Shown: positions 35,390 through 45,862 of the stretch, one piece after another
How positions within the stretch are numbered: position 1 is the first letter of the stretch
How the letters are laid out: the number at the start of each line of letters is the position of its first letter
Source: Ligustrum vulgare
Lineage: Eukaryota; Streptophyta; Magnoliopsida; Lamiales; Oleaceae
Assembly: GCA_963555705.1 (NCBI GenBank)
Contig: OY743190.1
Span: 22,699,491 to 22,763,490, forward strand
Direction of reading: 5' to 3'
DNA: 64,000 nucleotides
Position numbers and translations under genes: made by a program
The notes under the pieces: model-generated
Told to the model about the DNA's origin: nothing
Databases searched by the model: none
The model's input: the letters and a program-made list of their open reading frames with translations, nothing else

Positions 35390-37457
35390 CTTATTTTTTT
35401 ATATGTTAAAATATTTTATTTTGAAATATAATATAATAAATAAAATTAACCCAAATGAGTAAATGTTACTTTATTTCTAAAATAATTTTTTTAGAAAATT
35501 TTGTAATGTTTGAAACAATTATTAATTTTTTAATTAAAATCGATTCAACCTTGTTCAACATCTGATCCTTGATATGTTGTCTTTTTCGGATTGAACAAAT
35601 TTTAAGTTTTTTGAATACAGAGTATTAAATAACTTAAATGATATAATTTAAAATGAATGAGATATTAATGAAAAGTAAAAAAATATATAATAAATTTTTA
35701 CATTTGATCTTTGTGACGTTTTAAGGATAAAGTGTTTATAGTTTGTTTTCACTTGTTATCTTGTATTAAAGTTCTCGTTAATTTTCATTACATATGAAGC
35801 AATCAAAGTAAATTTTTAATAACAATGCAAAAGGAAAGAAAAAAATTTAGTTAATTTGATTCCGAACAAAATATATTTTAACTTTTGATGAAATTTATTT
35901 TTTAATGTATTGCTTAGATATAATTTTATAATTTTATAGAATTTTTAATTGTGTTTTTCAAATTAAAACATTGTCATTGCACATAATAATAATGATGATG
36001 ATGATAATAATAATAATAATAATAAAATGAACACTGTATTTCAAAAAATATATATATATATAATATCCAATCAAGTATGAAGCTATTCGACCTGAAAGAA
36101 AATTATATTCAATCAAGTATCAGATTATTTGATTTGGAAGAAAAATTCTGGATTAGTCAAATTTTTTTTTTTAAATCTAATTGGAAACTTATAAAAAATA
36201 CGCGATATAAGGAATGTTCTAAAGTTCTTTAAATTAAAACATTTTTCGGTCTTTGAAGTAAAATATTTTCGTGTTATTTAAATGTTTTTCAACACATTTT
36301 ATAATATAATTTTCTATATTTCTGGAAATAATTTAATATTACTTTACCAAATTAGTTACACTATGATTAAGCAGAACATTTTTGAATAATATTCTTTTTT
36401 CTATAAATTTAACAAAATTTCTAAATTATGAATTTTTAATACATTTTTATAACAATAAAAAAATATCTATTTATTTTTTAAATTAGATTTATAATGCTTT
36501 TGATGTAAATTTTTCACAAAAAAGAAAGAATGAAACATCTCTATTTAACAATTAAAAACACATTTGTTTTTTTTTTCAAGAAAAATAATAAAAAAAAAAA
36601 TTCAAATTGTCCTTTTTTTGAATTGGAATGAAGCATATCTGTTTGACAAAATGTTTTTAAACTACACATTTTAAACTACTTTTTAATCACACATATTTTT
36701 CTCTCAATTTTTCAACCACTAATTTTTATCTCGAAAACATCATATTTTTTTTTTTTTTAAATTAACTATCACAAAAGTGTAATTCAAATTTACAATTATT
36801 ATACTTTGGAGTTTGGATTGTTCAATCATTGCATTTTGAAATGGTTCTAATTCTCTCTATTTTTATATGTTAAATTATTTTATTTTGAAATATAATATAA
36901 TATAATATAATAAATAAAATTAACCCAAACGAGTAAATGTTGCTTTATTTCTAAAATAATTTTTTTAAAAATTTTTGTAATGTTTGAAACAATTATTAAT
37001 TTTTTTAATTAAAATCGATTCAACCTCGTTCAACATTCGATCCTTGATATGTTGCCTTTTTCGAATTGAACCGATTTTAAGTTTTTTGAATACCGAGTAT
37101 TATATAACTTAAATGATATAATTTAAAGTGAATGAGATATTAATGAAAAGTAAAAAAATATATAATAAACTTTTACATTTGATCTTTGTGACTTTTTAAG
37201 GACAAAGTGTTTATAGTTTGTTTTCACTTGTTATCTTGTATTAAAGTTATCGTTAATTTTCATTACATATGATGCAATCAAAGTAAAATTTTAATAACAA
37301 TGCAAAAGGAAAGAAAAAAAATTAGTTAATTTGATTCCGAACAAAATATATTTTAATTTTTGATGAAATTTATTTTTTAATGTATTGCTTAGATATAATT
37401 TTATAATTTTATAGAATTCTTAATAGTGTTTTTAAAATTAAAACATTGTCATTGCAC

Positions 37458-37536
<79 letters not shown>

Positions 37537-38187
37537 ACACTGTATTTCAAAAAAAATATATATTAAATATTCAATCAAGTATGAAGCTATTCGACCTGAA
37601 ATAAAATTATATTCAATCAAGTATGAGATTATTTGATTTGGAAGAAATTTTCTGGAGTAGTCATTTTTTTTAAATCTAATTGAAAACTTATAAAAAATAC
37701 GCGATTTAAGGAATGTTCTAAAGTTCTTTAAATTAAAACATTTTTCGGTCTTTAAAGTAAAATATTTTCGGGTTATTTAAATGTTTTTCAACACATTTTA
37801 TAATATAATTTTCTATATTTCTGCAAATAATTTAATATTACTTTACCAAATTAGTTATACTATGATTAAGCAAAACATTTTTGAATAATCTTCTTTTTTC
37901 TATAAATTTAACAAAATTTCTAAATTACGGATTTTGAAATTTTTATAACAATAAAAAAATATCTATTTATTTTTTAAATTAGATTTATAATGCTTTTGAT
38001 GTAAAATTTTCACCTTTTTTCACAAAAAAGAAAGAATGAAACATTTCTATTTAACAATTAAAAACACATTTATTTATTTTTTTCGAGAAAAATAAAAAAA
38101 TAATTTCAATTGTCCTTTTTTTGAATTGGAACGAAGCATCTCTGTTTGACAAAATGTTTTTAAACTACATGTTTTAAACTACTTTTT
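35390..38187. repeat. ~1.48-kb tandem duplication in Helitron-rich DNA
   Basis: Copy 1 (about 35390-36690) and copy 2 (about 36865-38187) align almost continuously. Landmarks are TAACCCAAA(T/C)GAGTAAATG, CCTTGATATGTTG, CATTGTCATTGCACATAATA and GCATATCTGTTTGACAAAATG (GCATCTCTG in copy 2). The offset grows from about 1474 to about 1503 bp because the AAT microsatellite differs: mixed ATG/AAT at 35983-36024 in copy 1, and a long (AAT)n run at 37460-37534 in copy 2. Both contain the half-MITE GTTTGACAAAATGTTTTTAA. No genes. The leucine-rich frame at 37438 is the microsatellite. The stretch 35127-35389 shows nothing else. Confidence 0.8.
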
Positions 38188-38193
38188 AATAGA

Positions 38194-39412
38194 CTAGTAG
38201 TAAGCACGTGCTTCGCACGTCTTATATATATGATGAATGTTAAAGTGACGTTTTTTAAGATCTTCGAAATATATATCAAACAATTATTTAAAATGTCTGG
38301 TTAATAAATAAATCACACGTAATATATTAAGAAGTAATATGATATCATAAAATATTAGGCAAATCAATAATTTATTTATTAATGGTAAGTCGCGAAAAAA
38401 TGTAAAAAAACTGTGTATGGATAAACTGAATTAATTTGTGAATATATTTTATAAGGAAAAAAGTTTAATATTATGCTCTCGTTTGAGAGATATTAAAATT
38501 TTAATCTAAGTCAAAATCAACAATTAATTTTAACTATACATTTCATCAGACATACAACCTTTCAACCACATTTTATTAATTTTTATCAAAATCTATTAAA
38601 AATCCTATTTTAATCATCACCAAATAGAGACTATATAAATTAAGCAACTGTTCGGTAACGTGTTTTTTTTTTTTTTTTACTTATACTCGCAACAATTTCA
38701 AATAGAACTTTTTAACCACATATATTTTCTCTCTTCAATTTTTAACCCTACATCTATCTCGAGATCCACAAAAAAACTAAAAAAAAATTGATTTTAAAAT
38801 ATCTGAACACTCACTAAAATTAAAATTTCAGTTTTGATCTTTTTTCCCCCAAAGAGTTTGAAATTATTTATTTTATATTCTTAATTAGAAAATAATTAAA
38901 TATATATATATATATTTTTCTTTTTATAAAAATTAATTGATGATCTTAATAAGAATTTAAGTAAGTTTAAAAATAAAAAGTTTCACACTCACCCTACTTT
39001 GAAAATAATTATAAAAAATATATTTTTATCGATAACTAAAACATAATTTTGAATTAATAATAGAAAAAAATTATTAAACGCATAAACGCACTTTTTGAAA
39101 TATTCAGTGGAGTTATCAAAGGAAATGAAACTTGATGGGATAATATTTTAAAAGTAAATTAAAAAGTAACGACACTAAATTAATATTAATTGAATAACCA
39201 ATTTCGACAATGTGGATAAATTAATGAAATTTTGATTTAGTCAACGTGGATAAATTTATGTTTTTGAAATAAGAATAAATATAAATATAAATAAGTTTCA
39301 ATAAATGAACTAAGGGTATTATTGAAAAAAAAAATAAAAAAAAATGAGGATAAAATGGGAACTCAAAAGATTCCCACTCATCCACACTTTTAAGATAGTG
39401 TAGATAGATAGA
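38194..39412 (-). mobile_element. Non-autonomous Helitron
   Basis: On the minus strand it starts TCTATCTATCTACACTATCT, TAAAAGTGTGGATGAGTGGG and AATCTTTTGAGTTCCC. It ends with the hairpin GACGTGCGAAGCACGTGC, TTACTA and CTAG at 38197-38194, followed by T. Ends, A|T insertion context and hairpin all fit. About 1.2 kb, no coding sequence. A MITE is nested inside (38648-38818). It is inserted in copy 2 of the preceding tandem duplication. Confidence 0.8.
38648..38818. mobile_element. MITE of the CTGTTCGGTAAC family
   Basis: It starts CTGTTCGGTAACGTG and the reverse complement of its end is GTGTTCAGATATTTT. The interior has TTTTAACCACATATATTTTC and TCTCTTCAATTTTTAACCC, the opposite-strand form of the family also at 47321-47485. 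Confidence 0.55.
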
Positions 39413-40211
39413 TGGTGTTGAAAATAAAAATGAATATATAACCGTATACTATCTATTTTAAAAGGTATAAATGTCATTCAAATGCATTAGATGCTAAAGT
39501 AGATTTGGTTGTAGGTCATTAATCACCGATTTTGTTATATTTTTCTCAATATTTAATTAATAAAATGTTATGAATTATATTTAAAATATCATTATTCACA
39601 TTTATAAAATGTCTATAACAAAATATTACACTTAACCACATGCGTATATCATATTCTTCAATTTCAAACATCAATTTCACCATTAATGTCCTTCTCAATA
39701 CATAATTACCTTAAACAGTTATCTATCAAAATAATTTAAGAAGGGATGTGATACAATGTTGGAGGAACACACCTAAATGATTATGAATTTTATTGTAAAT
39801 ACTCCAATAACCTTATAACAAAGAGGTGACTAATTGTTCAGATAATCTAATCCATTGTAATTAAATATAACATTAACTACTAAACACAATTTCTCAAAAT
39901 AAATAAAATTTGAAAAGGAAATTTCCTTCTATACCAAGATTTGTGAAGAGCCAATGACTTGCAAATTTGAATTTGAATATATTTTTATCGGTGAAATAAT
40001 ATGATTTTTGTAAGAACTTGGAGCATATAGTCCTTTGTTAATGGTAATAAATTTTCTACTAATCATCTTCTTCTTCATTTTTTTTTCCAAAAATTATTGT
40101 TCAATACGCACTAGATGATGACACAAAGGACCAAATAGTAATAACTAGTAGTATCATGGATGCTACATAACTCGAATTTTGTGGATTGTAGAAGAATTTT
40201 TTTCATGAATA
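39413..40211. other. Non-coding stretch, nothing recognised
   Basis: AT-rich sequence between a Helitron and a hAT element. No coding pattern or repeat boundary was recognised. Confidence 0.4.
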
Positions 40212-40219
40212 ATAATGGG

Positions 40220-40495
40220 TAGTGGTGGGAAAACAGCTCGTCGACTCGGCTCGTTAAAACACGAGCCACGGGCCAAGCTGTGGGCTCGTGTATATTTTGA
40301 AGAAAAAAAAAAAAATATTATTATTATATACTTGGCTCGTGGGCCAAGCTCGACTCGACAAGCGAGCTGCGAGCTCGTGGGCCAAGCTTTGGACCTCGTT
40401 TGATGGCAAGCCACGAGCTCGGCTCGTACGAGCCGCGAGCCGAGCCGTATTGTTAATGGGCCGAGCCGGCTCAGCTCGACTCATTGCCATCACTA
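40220..40495. mobile_element. Small non-autonomous hAT-type element, GGCTCG-rich
   Basis: 276 bp, TAGTGGTGGGAAA at the left and TAGTGATGGCAAT as the complement of the right end. It is flanked by 8-bp duplications ATAATGGG (40212-40219) and ATAATGGA (40496-40503), a 7/8 match. Both halves are dense in GGCTCG/CGAGCC motifs around an A-rich core. The several overlapping frames at 40163-40518 come from this composition. It is structurally parallel to the elements at 3431 and 31269. Confidence 0.7.
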
Positions 40496-40561
40496 ATAAT
40501 GGACGCTTTGATCCTTAATTTGACCATTTTTTGTAATAATTACGAGAATTAAACAACTTTC

Positions 40562-40975
40562 TACTGTGTTGTTAAAAGTTTTGTATGTAAAAACATATAT
40601 TTTTTTGTTTTCGAGATAAGATGTGCGGTTGAAAAGTGGAAAAAGAAAATATGTGTGGTTAAAAAATAATTTAGGAAATTGTATTGTTTAAAAACATATT
40701 TCTTTTGAGTTTGCCAAATAGAACTTGTCTTGATAAGTATAGAATTGAACAATTTGTAAGTCTATGTTCTTTTAGATTTAAATGGGAAATAAATGAAATG
40801 TAAAGTGTCAAATCAAGGAATTGAAATTATTTGTTGATTTATTTGTGTTTCTAGGTAAGATGTGAAGTTAAAAATTGGAGAGAGAAAATGTGAATGGTTA
40901 AAAAGTGATATTGAAAATTGTGTAAATTAAATTTGGGTAATGATTACAAATTAATTTTTGGCCGAACAGGCCCTA
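40562..40975. mobile_element. Two adjacent MITEs
   Basis: The first (about 40562-40735) starts CTACTGTGTTGTTAAAAG, contains GTGCGGTTGAAAAGTGG and GTGTGGTTAAAAAATAATTT, and ends TTTGCCAAATAGAAC. The second (about 40840-40975) contains GATGTGAAGTTAAAAATTGG and ends TTTTGGCCGAACAGGCCC, the complement of a CTGTTCGG terminus. Both belong to the MITE group seen at 26.4, 28.2 and 50.3 kb. Their outer edges are approximate. Confidence 0.5.
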
Positions 40976-41007
40976 AATATTAATGCTACTTACACTAGGA
41001 GTTTAAT

Positions 41008-41516
41008 CAAGATGTTGACATAAAATAAAATGACAACTTTTTGTGTTGATTTAAGACTTGATATGATGGATGAATTGATAGGATTGTGAAATGCATGCAT
41101 TATGTCAAAAGGTCTTGTGTAAATTCCCCTTACATGCCTATGTTTGACAACTCATTATAATAGGCAATAATTACAATTTATTATTTATACAATTTTTCAA
41201 ATTACTTTTTAATTACACAAATTTTTTCTCTTCAATTTTTAACAACAAATCTTACCTCGAAATTCAAAATAAATGACGGCTACTCATTATAATGAGTTGT
41301 CGAGTGCATGATTCGAATCCTGAAATAATGAATTTGTGCTTTGTGACAAGTGGGAGTCACCACCATTCACGAGAGTTACTAATACTCTCCATCCTGACTC
41401 TGAAAGGCATAACCTACGATTTATCTCTCGAATCAATGACTCAGTGCATTGTCGATTCGAGCCCTGGTTTTAAAAAAACACTATTCTAGAGCATGCGGTG
41501 GAATATATTCTCATAG
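41008..41516. repeat. 509-bp direct repeat, left copy, flanking the MULE
   Basis: It runs from CAAGATGTTGACAT to TATTCTCATAG and is repeated at 45863-46371 with the same length. I saw only two differences (A/G near 41027, G/T near 41113). It includes a MITE-like piece (CAATAATTACAATTTATTAT...) between two copies of ACTCATTATAAT and a 65-codon frame that is identical in both copies. It is not an LTR: it lacks TG...CA ends, and no primer site or purine tract adjoins it. Confidence 0.93.
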
Positions 41517-41527
41517 CAATTTCTTTC

Positions 41528-41592
41528 CCCTGCGCTCCAAGCGCAGGGTTATCCTGCGCTTTGGAGCGCAGGGGCTGTCGGTTGACAGCCCC
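41528..41592. repeat. Left hairpin block of the MULE
   Basis: Three perfect inverted repeats in a row: CCCTGCGCT-CCA-AGCGCAGGG (41528-41548), CCTGCGCT-TTGG-AGCGCAGG (41553-41572) and GGGGCTGTC-GGTT-GACAGCCCC (41571-41592, sharing two bases with the previous one). They form a GC-rich block between AT-rich flank and T-rich interior. Confidence 0.9.
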
Positions 41593-41947
41593 ATTTTACA
41601 TTTTTTTTTTTTTTTTTTGTTAAATACTTGAAACTTGAAAGGAAATATTTTCCTTTTATTTTTGGGTTTTTTTTTTTTGACGTTTTTTATTTTACATATA
41701 TTTTTTTTTCTTGTTAAATACTTGAAAGGAAAGGGCCTTTTCCTTTTATTTTTTTTTTATTTATTTTTTTTTTTGACGTTTTTTTTTTTTTTTCCTTTTT
41801 TTCAAAAGTTTTTTGTATTATTTTCTACACAATTAATTGACGATTAATTTGAATAAAAACAAAACGAACATAAATTAAAATAGATTTAACATAAACGATC
41901 TTAGTTAAAAAAGATACAATTTGAAAAAAATACAACGAAAATGCGAC

Positions 41948-44325
41948 TTAATGATAGCCATTGTTGTCAAACCCTTGGAACTCCCCATAGTATTGAAACT
42001 CCCCATAGTCATTGCTAGCAATGTTGGTATACATATTATCTTGATTATCATTCCATGAGTGTTGTGGTTCACATGGCTCGTCCACCAATTGCGTCCTAAT
42101 GTCATGAATAAAGAAAGATGAAATATATTATGGGGTAGAAAAATAAAGCTTAAACATGATATTGTCTATTAACTCACATTGGTTGTAAAGTTGGACAAGT
42201 TCTTCTATCATGTCCACTGCGACCACATCCACGACAATTTCTTCGTGATTGGGACATGGCTACCTCCTTCGACGACTTCAATCGCTTTCCGCACCCTTTT
42301 GTCCTAACCGGAGTAGGATCGACCACGTGTTGAGTACTTTCTTTACCCTTGTTCTTCATCGTACTCCTCTGTATATCACCGCCATCGTCGATATCCCTAA
42401 CATGCAATTTCAAGTTCTGAAACCCATCCATTAGATATGTGGTTCGAGCATCGGTCAATGCTCCCTCGTCAACCAACTCTGATGCAGTGCGCGATAACAT
42501 ACCGTGACGTGAAATTAAAGAATTCACAGTAGACGGATCGACAATTGGTTCAAAAATGGGAATTGCTTTTGCAGTCTGAGTCCATCAACGTACAATATAA
42601 TGGTCTGGTAACAGCTTAACCTGTTTCTTGATCATAAATGAAAGCATGTGCCGACACGGATATCCTTCGAACTCAAATGTCTTACAACTGCATGACAATT
42701 CATTAGTCATTGTGAAGTAGGAAACTTCACGTTCTCGATCAAATGTTTTTCCACTCTCAAAACGCCTGACGGAGTACGTTTTGAGACCCTCGTAATTTGA
42801 ACTCTTCGAACAAAGATAGTGAGTACTCTGTGCAAGCTCTTTCTGAAAGCGCAGGAAAATTGTCTTTGTATACACGCTGGCCATTTGGACTTCCATTGCG
42901 AACGAAGTTGTCATCCGAGGCTGCTCGTTTAGGTCCGTGTGATTTGCAACCAATTCGCCATGTCGTTGGTGTGCCAAGGCATTGGAAAACCTTGTGATGA
43001 AATCCATCAATGTATTTTTTTTTGTCCACGTATCTTTTGAAGAATGCATGGTTGCTTTCTGATCGCTGACTGCTAGACATCCCTGCAGAAAAGATGTGCT
43101 TCACGTATGCTGGTATCCAACGGGCTCTTATTGCATACATATGACACAGCCACTCGTTATCCCCTAATGGAGTGGTCAGCATCACTTCAGACCAGCGATG
43201 TTCAAACTCGTATGAATTCTCAGACTCCAATATGATGTTTACCAAATCATGGTACATTTCCTTATAAAGTACAGCACCTATCTTCTCTGAAAACTTATTC
43301 AAAATGTGCCACAAACAAAATCTATGTAGAATTTCAGGGAATACCTGACTGACCGCTCTCGAAATAGCAACATCTTGATCAGTGATAATGACACCAGGAC
43401 GTTGTTGTGTTGGCATGGCTTCCAGAAACTTCGAGAACAACCAAATGAAAGAATCCGTCTTTTCATCACTTAGTAGGCCACATCCAAATACAATAGTTTG
43501 ACGATGGTGGTTGACACCAATAAATGGTGCGAACACCATGGAGTACTTGTTGGTATTGTAGGTCGTGTCAAACACGACAGCATCTCCGAAGTAGACGTAT
43601 GAGCTCCTGGAATCGGAATCTGCCCAAAAACACCTAGCAAAAACTCCATCCTCGTCCGTCTCGTATGCGTAGTAAAAGCTGGGGTCCTTTCTTTTCTCCA
43701 GCTCGAAGTATTCTAGTAGTGTTTCTGCATCATGCCCAATGTGTTCCCTTCGAAGGTCTCTTTGATGGTTCCTAAAATCTTGCTCAGTGAAACCAGTCGA
43801 AGATGGACCACCAGCATCTATCTCCATGAGCCTGATTTGTTGACAAGTAGGAATATTTGCTTGTGAAAACTGTTCCGCAAGTGCTTTCTTCGTGGTCGAA
43901 ACTTCGCGGTGCGAACGTAGTAGGTGAACCTTGCTTGGTGTGGAAAGTGAGTGATTATGCGCCTCGGAGAAATGACTTACATACCAAGAATCTTGAGTTT
44001 CCTTCTTCAAAACAGTTAACTTGGCGGTGCATCCACAACGAGAGTCTCCGCACAGCCTTTCTCCTGAACGAGCCACCAAATTTTTAAATTTCATTTGGTA
44101 TGTTTCATCTTTCTGGCCTTGCTTGAAACAAACATATGACTTCCAGACAACTTCATTCGTTTGTGGATTCTTTCGGCTACTACCAATACGTGTACTGAAC
44201 CCAGCTAATTTTGCATACTCGTTATAAAAGTTGTACACATCGTCTAGTGTTTCAAACTCTTGCCCAATTCGCGGAATTGCACCAACATTCACTTGTGGTA
44301 CAAACACATTATCGCCCCCTTCCAT
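41948..44325 (-). pseudogene. FAR1-type MULE transposase, nearly intact
   Basis: The start ATG at 44325 opens 435 codons in frame. An N-terminal FAR1-like zinc-binding DNA domain spans roughly residues 28-140 (Cys66, Cys97-Cys99 area, HFSEAHNHS). The MULE transposase core carries VVFDTTYNTN (Asp253), GVIITDQD (Asp316), FCLWH (CxxH) and SQRSESNHAFF (Glu423), giving a full DDE set. At 43014-43022 a run of nine A on the coding strand shifts the frame; the correct frame resumes as TLMDFITRFSNALA. A SWIM finger (CSCKTFEFEGYPCRH) follows, then a TGA at 42587-42585, then a zinc knuckle (CRGCGRSGHDRRTCP). A GT-AG intron (42177-42096, 82 bp) would join a last exon ending at TAA 41950-41948. It presumably once cut and joined the element's ends in the nucleus. 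Confidence 0.88.
42096..42177 (-). other. Predicted last intron of the MULE transposase
   Basis: On the minus strand the donor is AAT|GTGAGTTAATAG and the acceptor TGACATTAG|GACGCAATTG. Splicing replaces the TGA stop after CPTLQP and keeps frame into MTQLVDEPCEPQHSWNDNQD, ending GFDNNGYH then stop. The 82-bp length and AT-richness fit plant introns. This is inference from sequence only. Confidence 0.65.
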
Positions 44326-44544
44326 TCCTAAACAAAAATGTTGCTAAAAGGAAAAAAATGAAATGAACTTGTAATGAAAGAAAGAAATCTGCTTAAAAAA
44401 ATGTTGCAAGAGAGTGAAATGATTTGGTTGGTATAATGGTTAAAAATGATGAGAATTTATAGGAAAAAAACTACATCAAATTTGGAGAATGAAATGACTA
44501 GTCATGTAAAGAAAAATATATCAAAAGGCAAAATTGAATTGACA

Positions 44545-45670
44545 AGTCAAGAAATACATCAAAAAACGAGATTGATTAGACAATTCATGTAGGGAAAAAA
44601 TAATGAAAAAAAATTGACATGACAATTCCACTAAAAAATATTACACAAAAAAAGTTAAATATACTTTATATAGAAATACATCAAAAAACGAGATTGATTA
44701 GACAATTCATGTAGGGAAAAAATAATGAAAAAAATTTGACATGACAATTCAAGTAAAAATATTAATGAAAAAAATTGTTGAAAAAAATTTATATAAAAAT
44801 ATATCAAAAAACGAGATTGATTAGACAATTCATGTAGGGAAAAAATAATGAAAAAAATTTGACATGACAATTCAAGTAAAAATATTAATGAAAAAAATTG
44901 TTGAAAAAAATTTATATAAAAATATATCAAAAATCGAGATTGATTAGACAATTCATGTAGGGAAAAAATAATGAAAAAAATTGACATGACAATTCCACTA
45001 AAAAATATTACACAAAAAAAGTTAAATATACTTTATATAGAAATACATCAAAAAACGAGATTGATTAGACAATTCATGTAGGGAAAAAATAATGAAAAAA
45101 ATTTGACATGACAATTCAAGTAAAAATATTAATGAAAAAAATTGTTGAAAAAAATTTATATAAAAATATATCAAAAATCGAGATTGATTAGACAATTCAT
45201 GTAGGGAAAAAATAATGAAAAAAATTGACATGACAATTCCACTAAAAAATATTACACAAAAAAAGTTAAATATACTTTATGTAGAAATACATCAAAAAAC
45301 GAGATTGATTAGACAATTCATGTAGGGAAAAAATAATGAAAAAAATTTGACATGACAATTCAAGTAAAAATATTAATGAAAAAAATTGTTGAAAAAAATT
45401 TATATAAAAATATATCAAAAATCGAGATTGATTAGACAATTCATGTAGGGAAAAAATAATGAAAAAAATTGACATGACAATTCCACTAAAAAATATTACA
45501 CAAAAAAAGTTAAATATACTTTATGTAGAAATACATCAAAAAACGAGATTGATTAGATAATTCATGTAGGGAAAAAATAATGAAAAAAATTTGATATGAC
45601 AATTCAAGTAAAAATATTAATGAAAAAAATTTATATAAAAATATATCAAAAATCGAGATTGAAAATACAT
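44545..45670. repeat. Two-level tandem array (~122 bp in 244 bp) in the MULE
   Basis: About nine copies of a roughly 122-bp unit built on ATCAAAAA(A/T)CGAGATTGAT then TAGACAATTCATGTAGGG and AAAAAATAATGAAAAAAA. Two subtypes alternate. One ends with TTCCACTAAAAAATATTACA and AAAGTTAAATATACTTTAT, the other with TTCAAGTAAAAATATTAATG and TTGTTGAAAAAAATTTATAT. The pair therefore repeats every 244 bp (starts near 44797, 45041, 45285). The identical minus-strand frames here (HELSNQSRFLIYFYIN) are translations of the array, not genes. Confidence 0.9.
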
Positions 45671-45759
45671 CAAAAAAAATACATTACAATATGGAAAAAA
45701 ATAAATAAAACAAATGAAAGACAAAAAAAAATAAAAATAAAAATAAAAAAAATAAAATT

Positions 45760-45851
45760 AGGGGCTGTCGGCCAAAGGGCCGACAGCCCCTGTGAAACTG
45801 GTGGGGCCCTGCGCTGGAGCGCAGGATACTCCTGCGCTCCAAGCGCAGGAG
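45760..45851. repeat. Right hairpin block of the MULE
   Basis: Three perfect inverted repeats, mirrored relative to the left end: AGGGGCTGTCGGCC-AAAG-GGCCGACAGCCCCT (45760-45791, 14-bp arms), CCTGCGCT-GG-AGCGCAGG (45808-45825) and CTCCTGCGCT-CCA-AGCGCAGGAG (45829-45851). The outer and middle modules share their arm sequence with the left-end modules, and the inner one shares GGGGCTGTC. Confidence 0.9.
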
Positions 45852-45862
45852 ACCAGAATTGA

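Larger units (their letters stand above)
41517..45862 (-). mobile_element. MULE (Mutator-like, FAR1-type transposase) with hairpin termini
   Basis: A 4.35-kb element exactly bounded by the two 509-bp direct repeats. The ends are imperfectly complementary: CAATTTCTTTCCCCTGCGCT at the left, CAATTCTGGTCTCCTGCGCT as the complement of the right. Each terminus carries three GC-rich hairpins in mirrored order. The transposase gene is on the minus strand (41948-44325), and a tandem array occupies 44545-45670 upstream of its start. The near identity of the flanking repeats suggests a recent event. The superfamily assignment comes from the transposase. The usual MULE 9-bp duplication was not found. Confidence 0.8.

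Noticed and set aside
37438..37620. Poly-leucine protein, and the poly-isoleucine frame at 49178
   Set aside because: Both are (AAT)n microsatellites read in one frame.
40163..40518. Four overlapping frames on both strands
   Set aside because: They are a by-product of the GGCTCG/CGAGCC-rich hAT-type element, which is short and has no transposase motif.
41308..41470. tRNA gene suggested by ATTCGAATCC and GATTCGAGCCC B-box-like words
   Set aside because: No A box at tRNA spacing and no cloverleaf arms; at most SINE-like fragments. The same applies to TTTCGAATCC at 56117.
41292..41489. 65-codon frame, identical at 46147-46344, as a conserved gene
   Set aside because: The identity is explained by the recent 509-bp duplication; there is no similarity to known proteins and no coding bias.
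44655..45475. Three nearly identical minus-strand frames with HELSNQSRFL repeats as a gene family
   Set aside because: They are translations of the 244-bp tandem array, and their stops fall at the array period.
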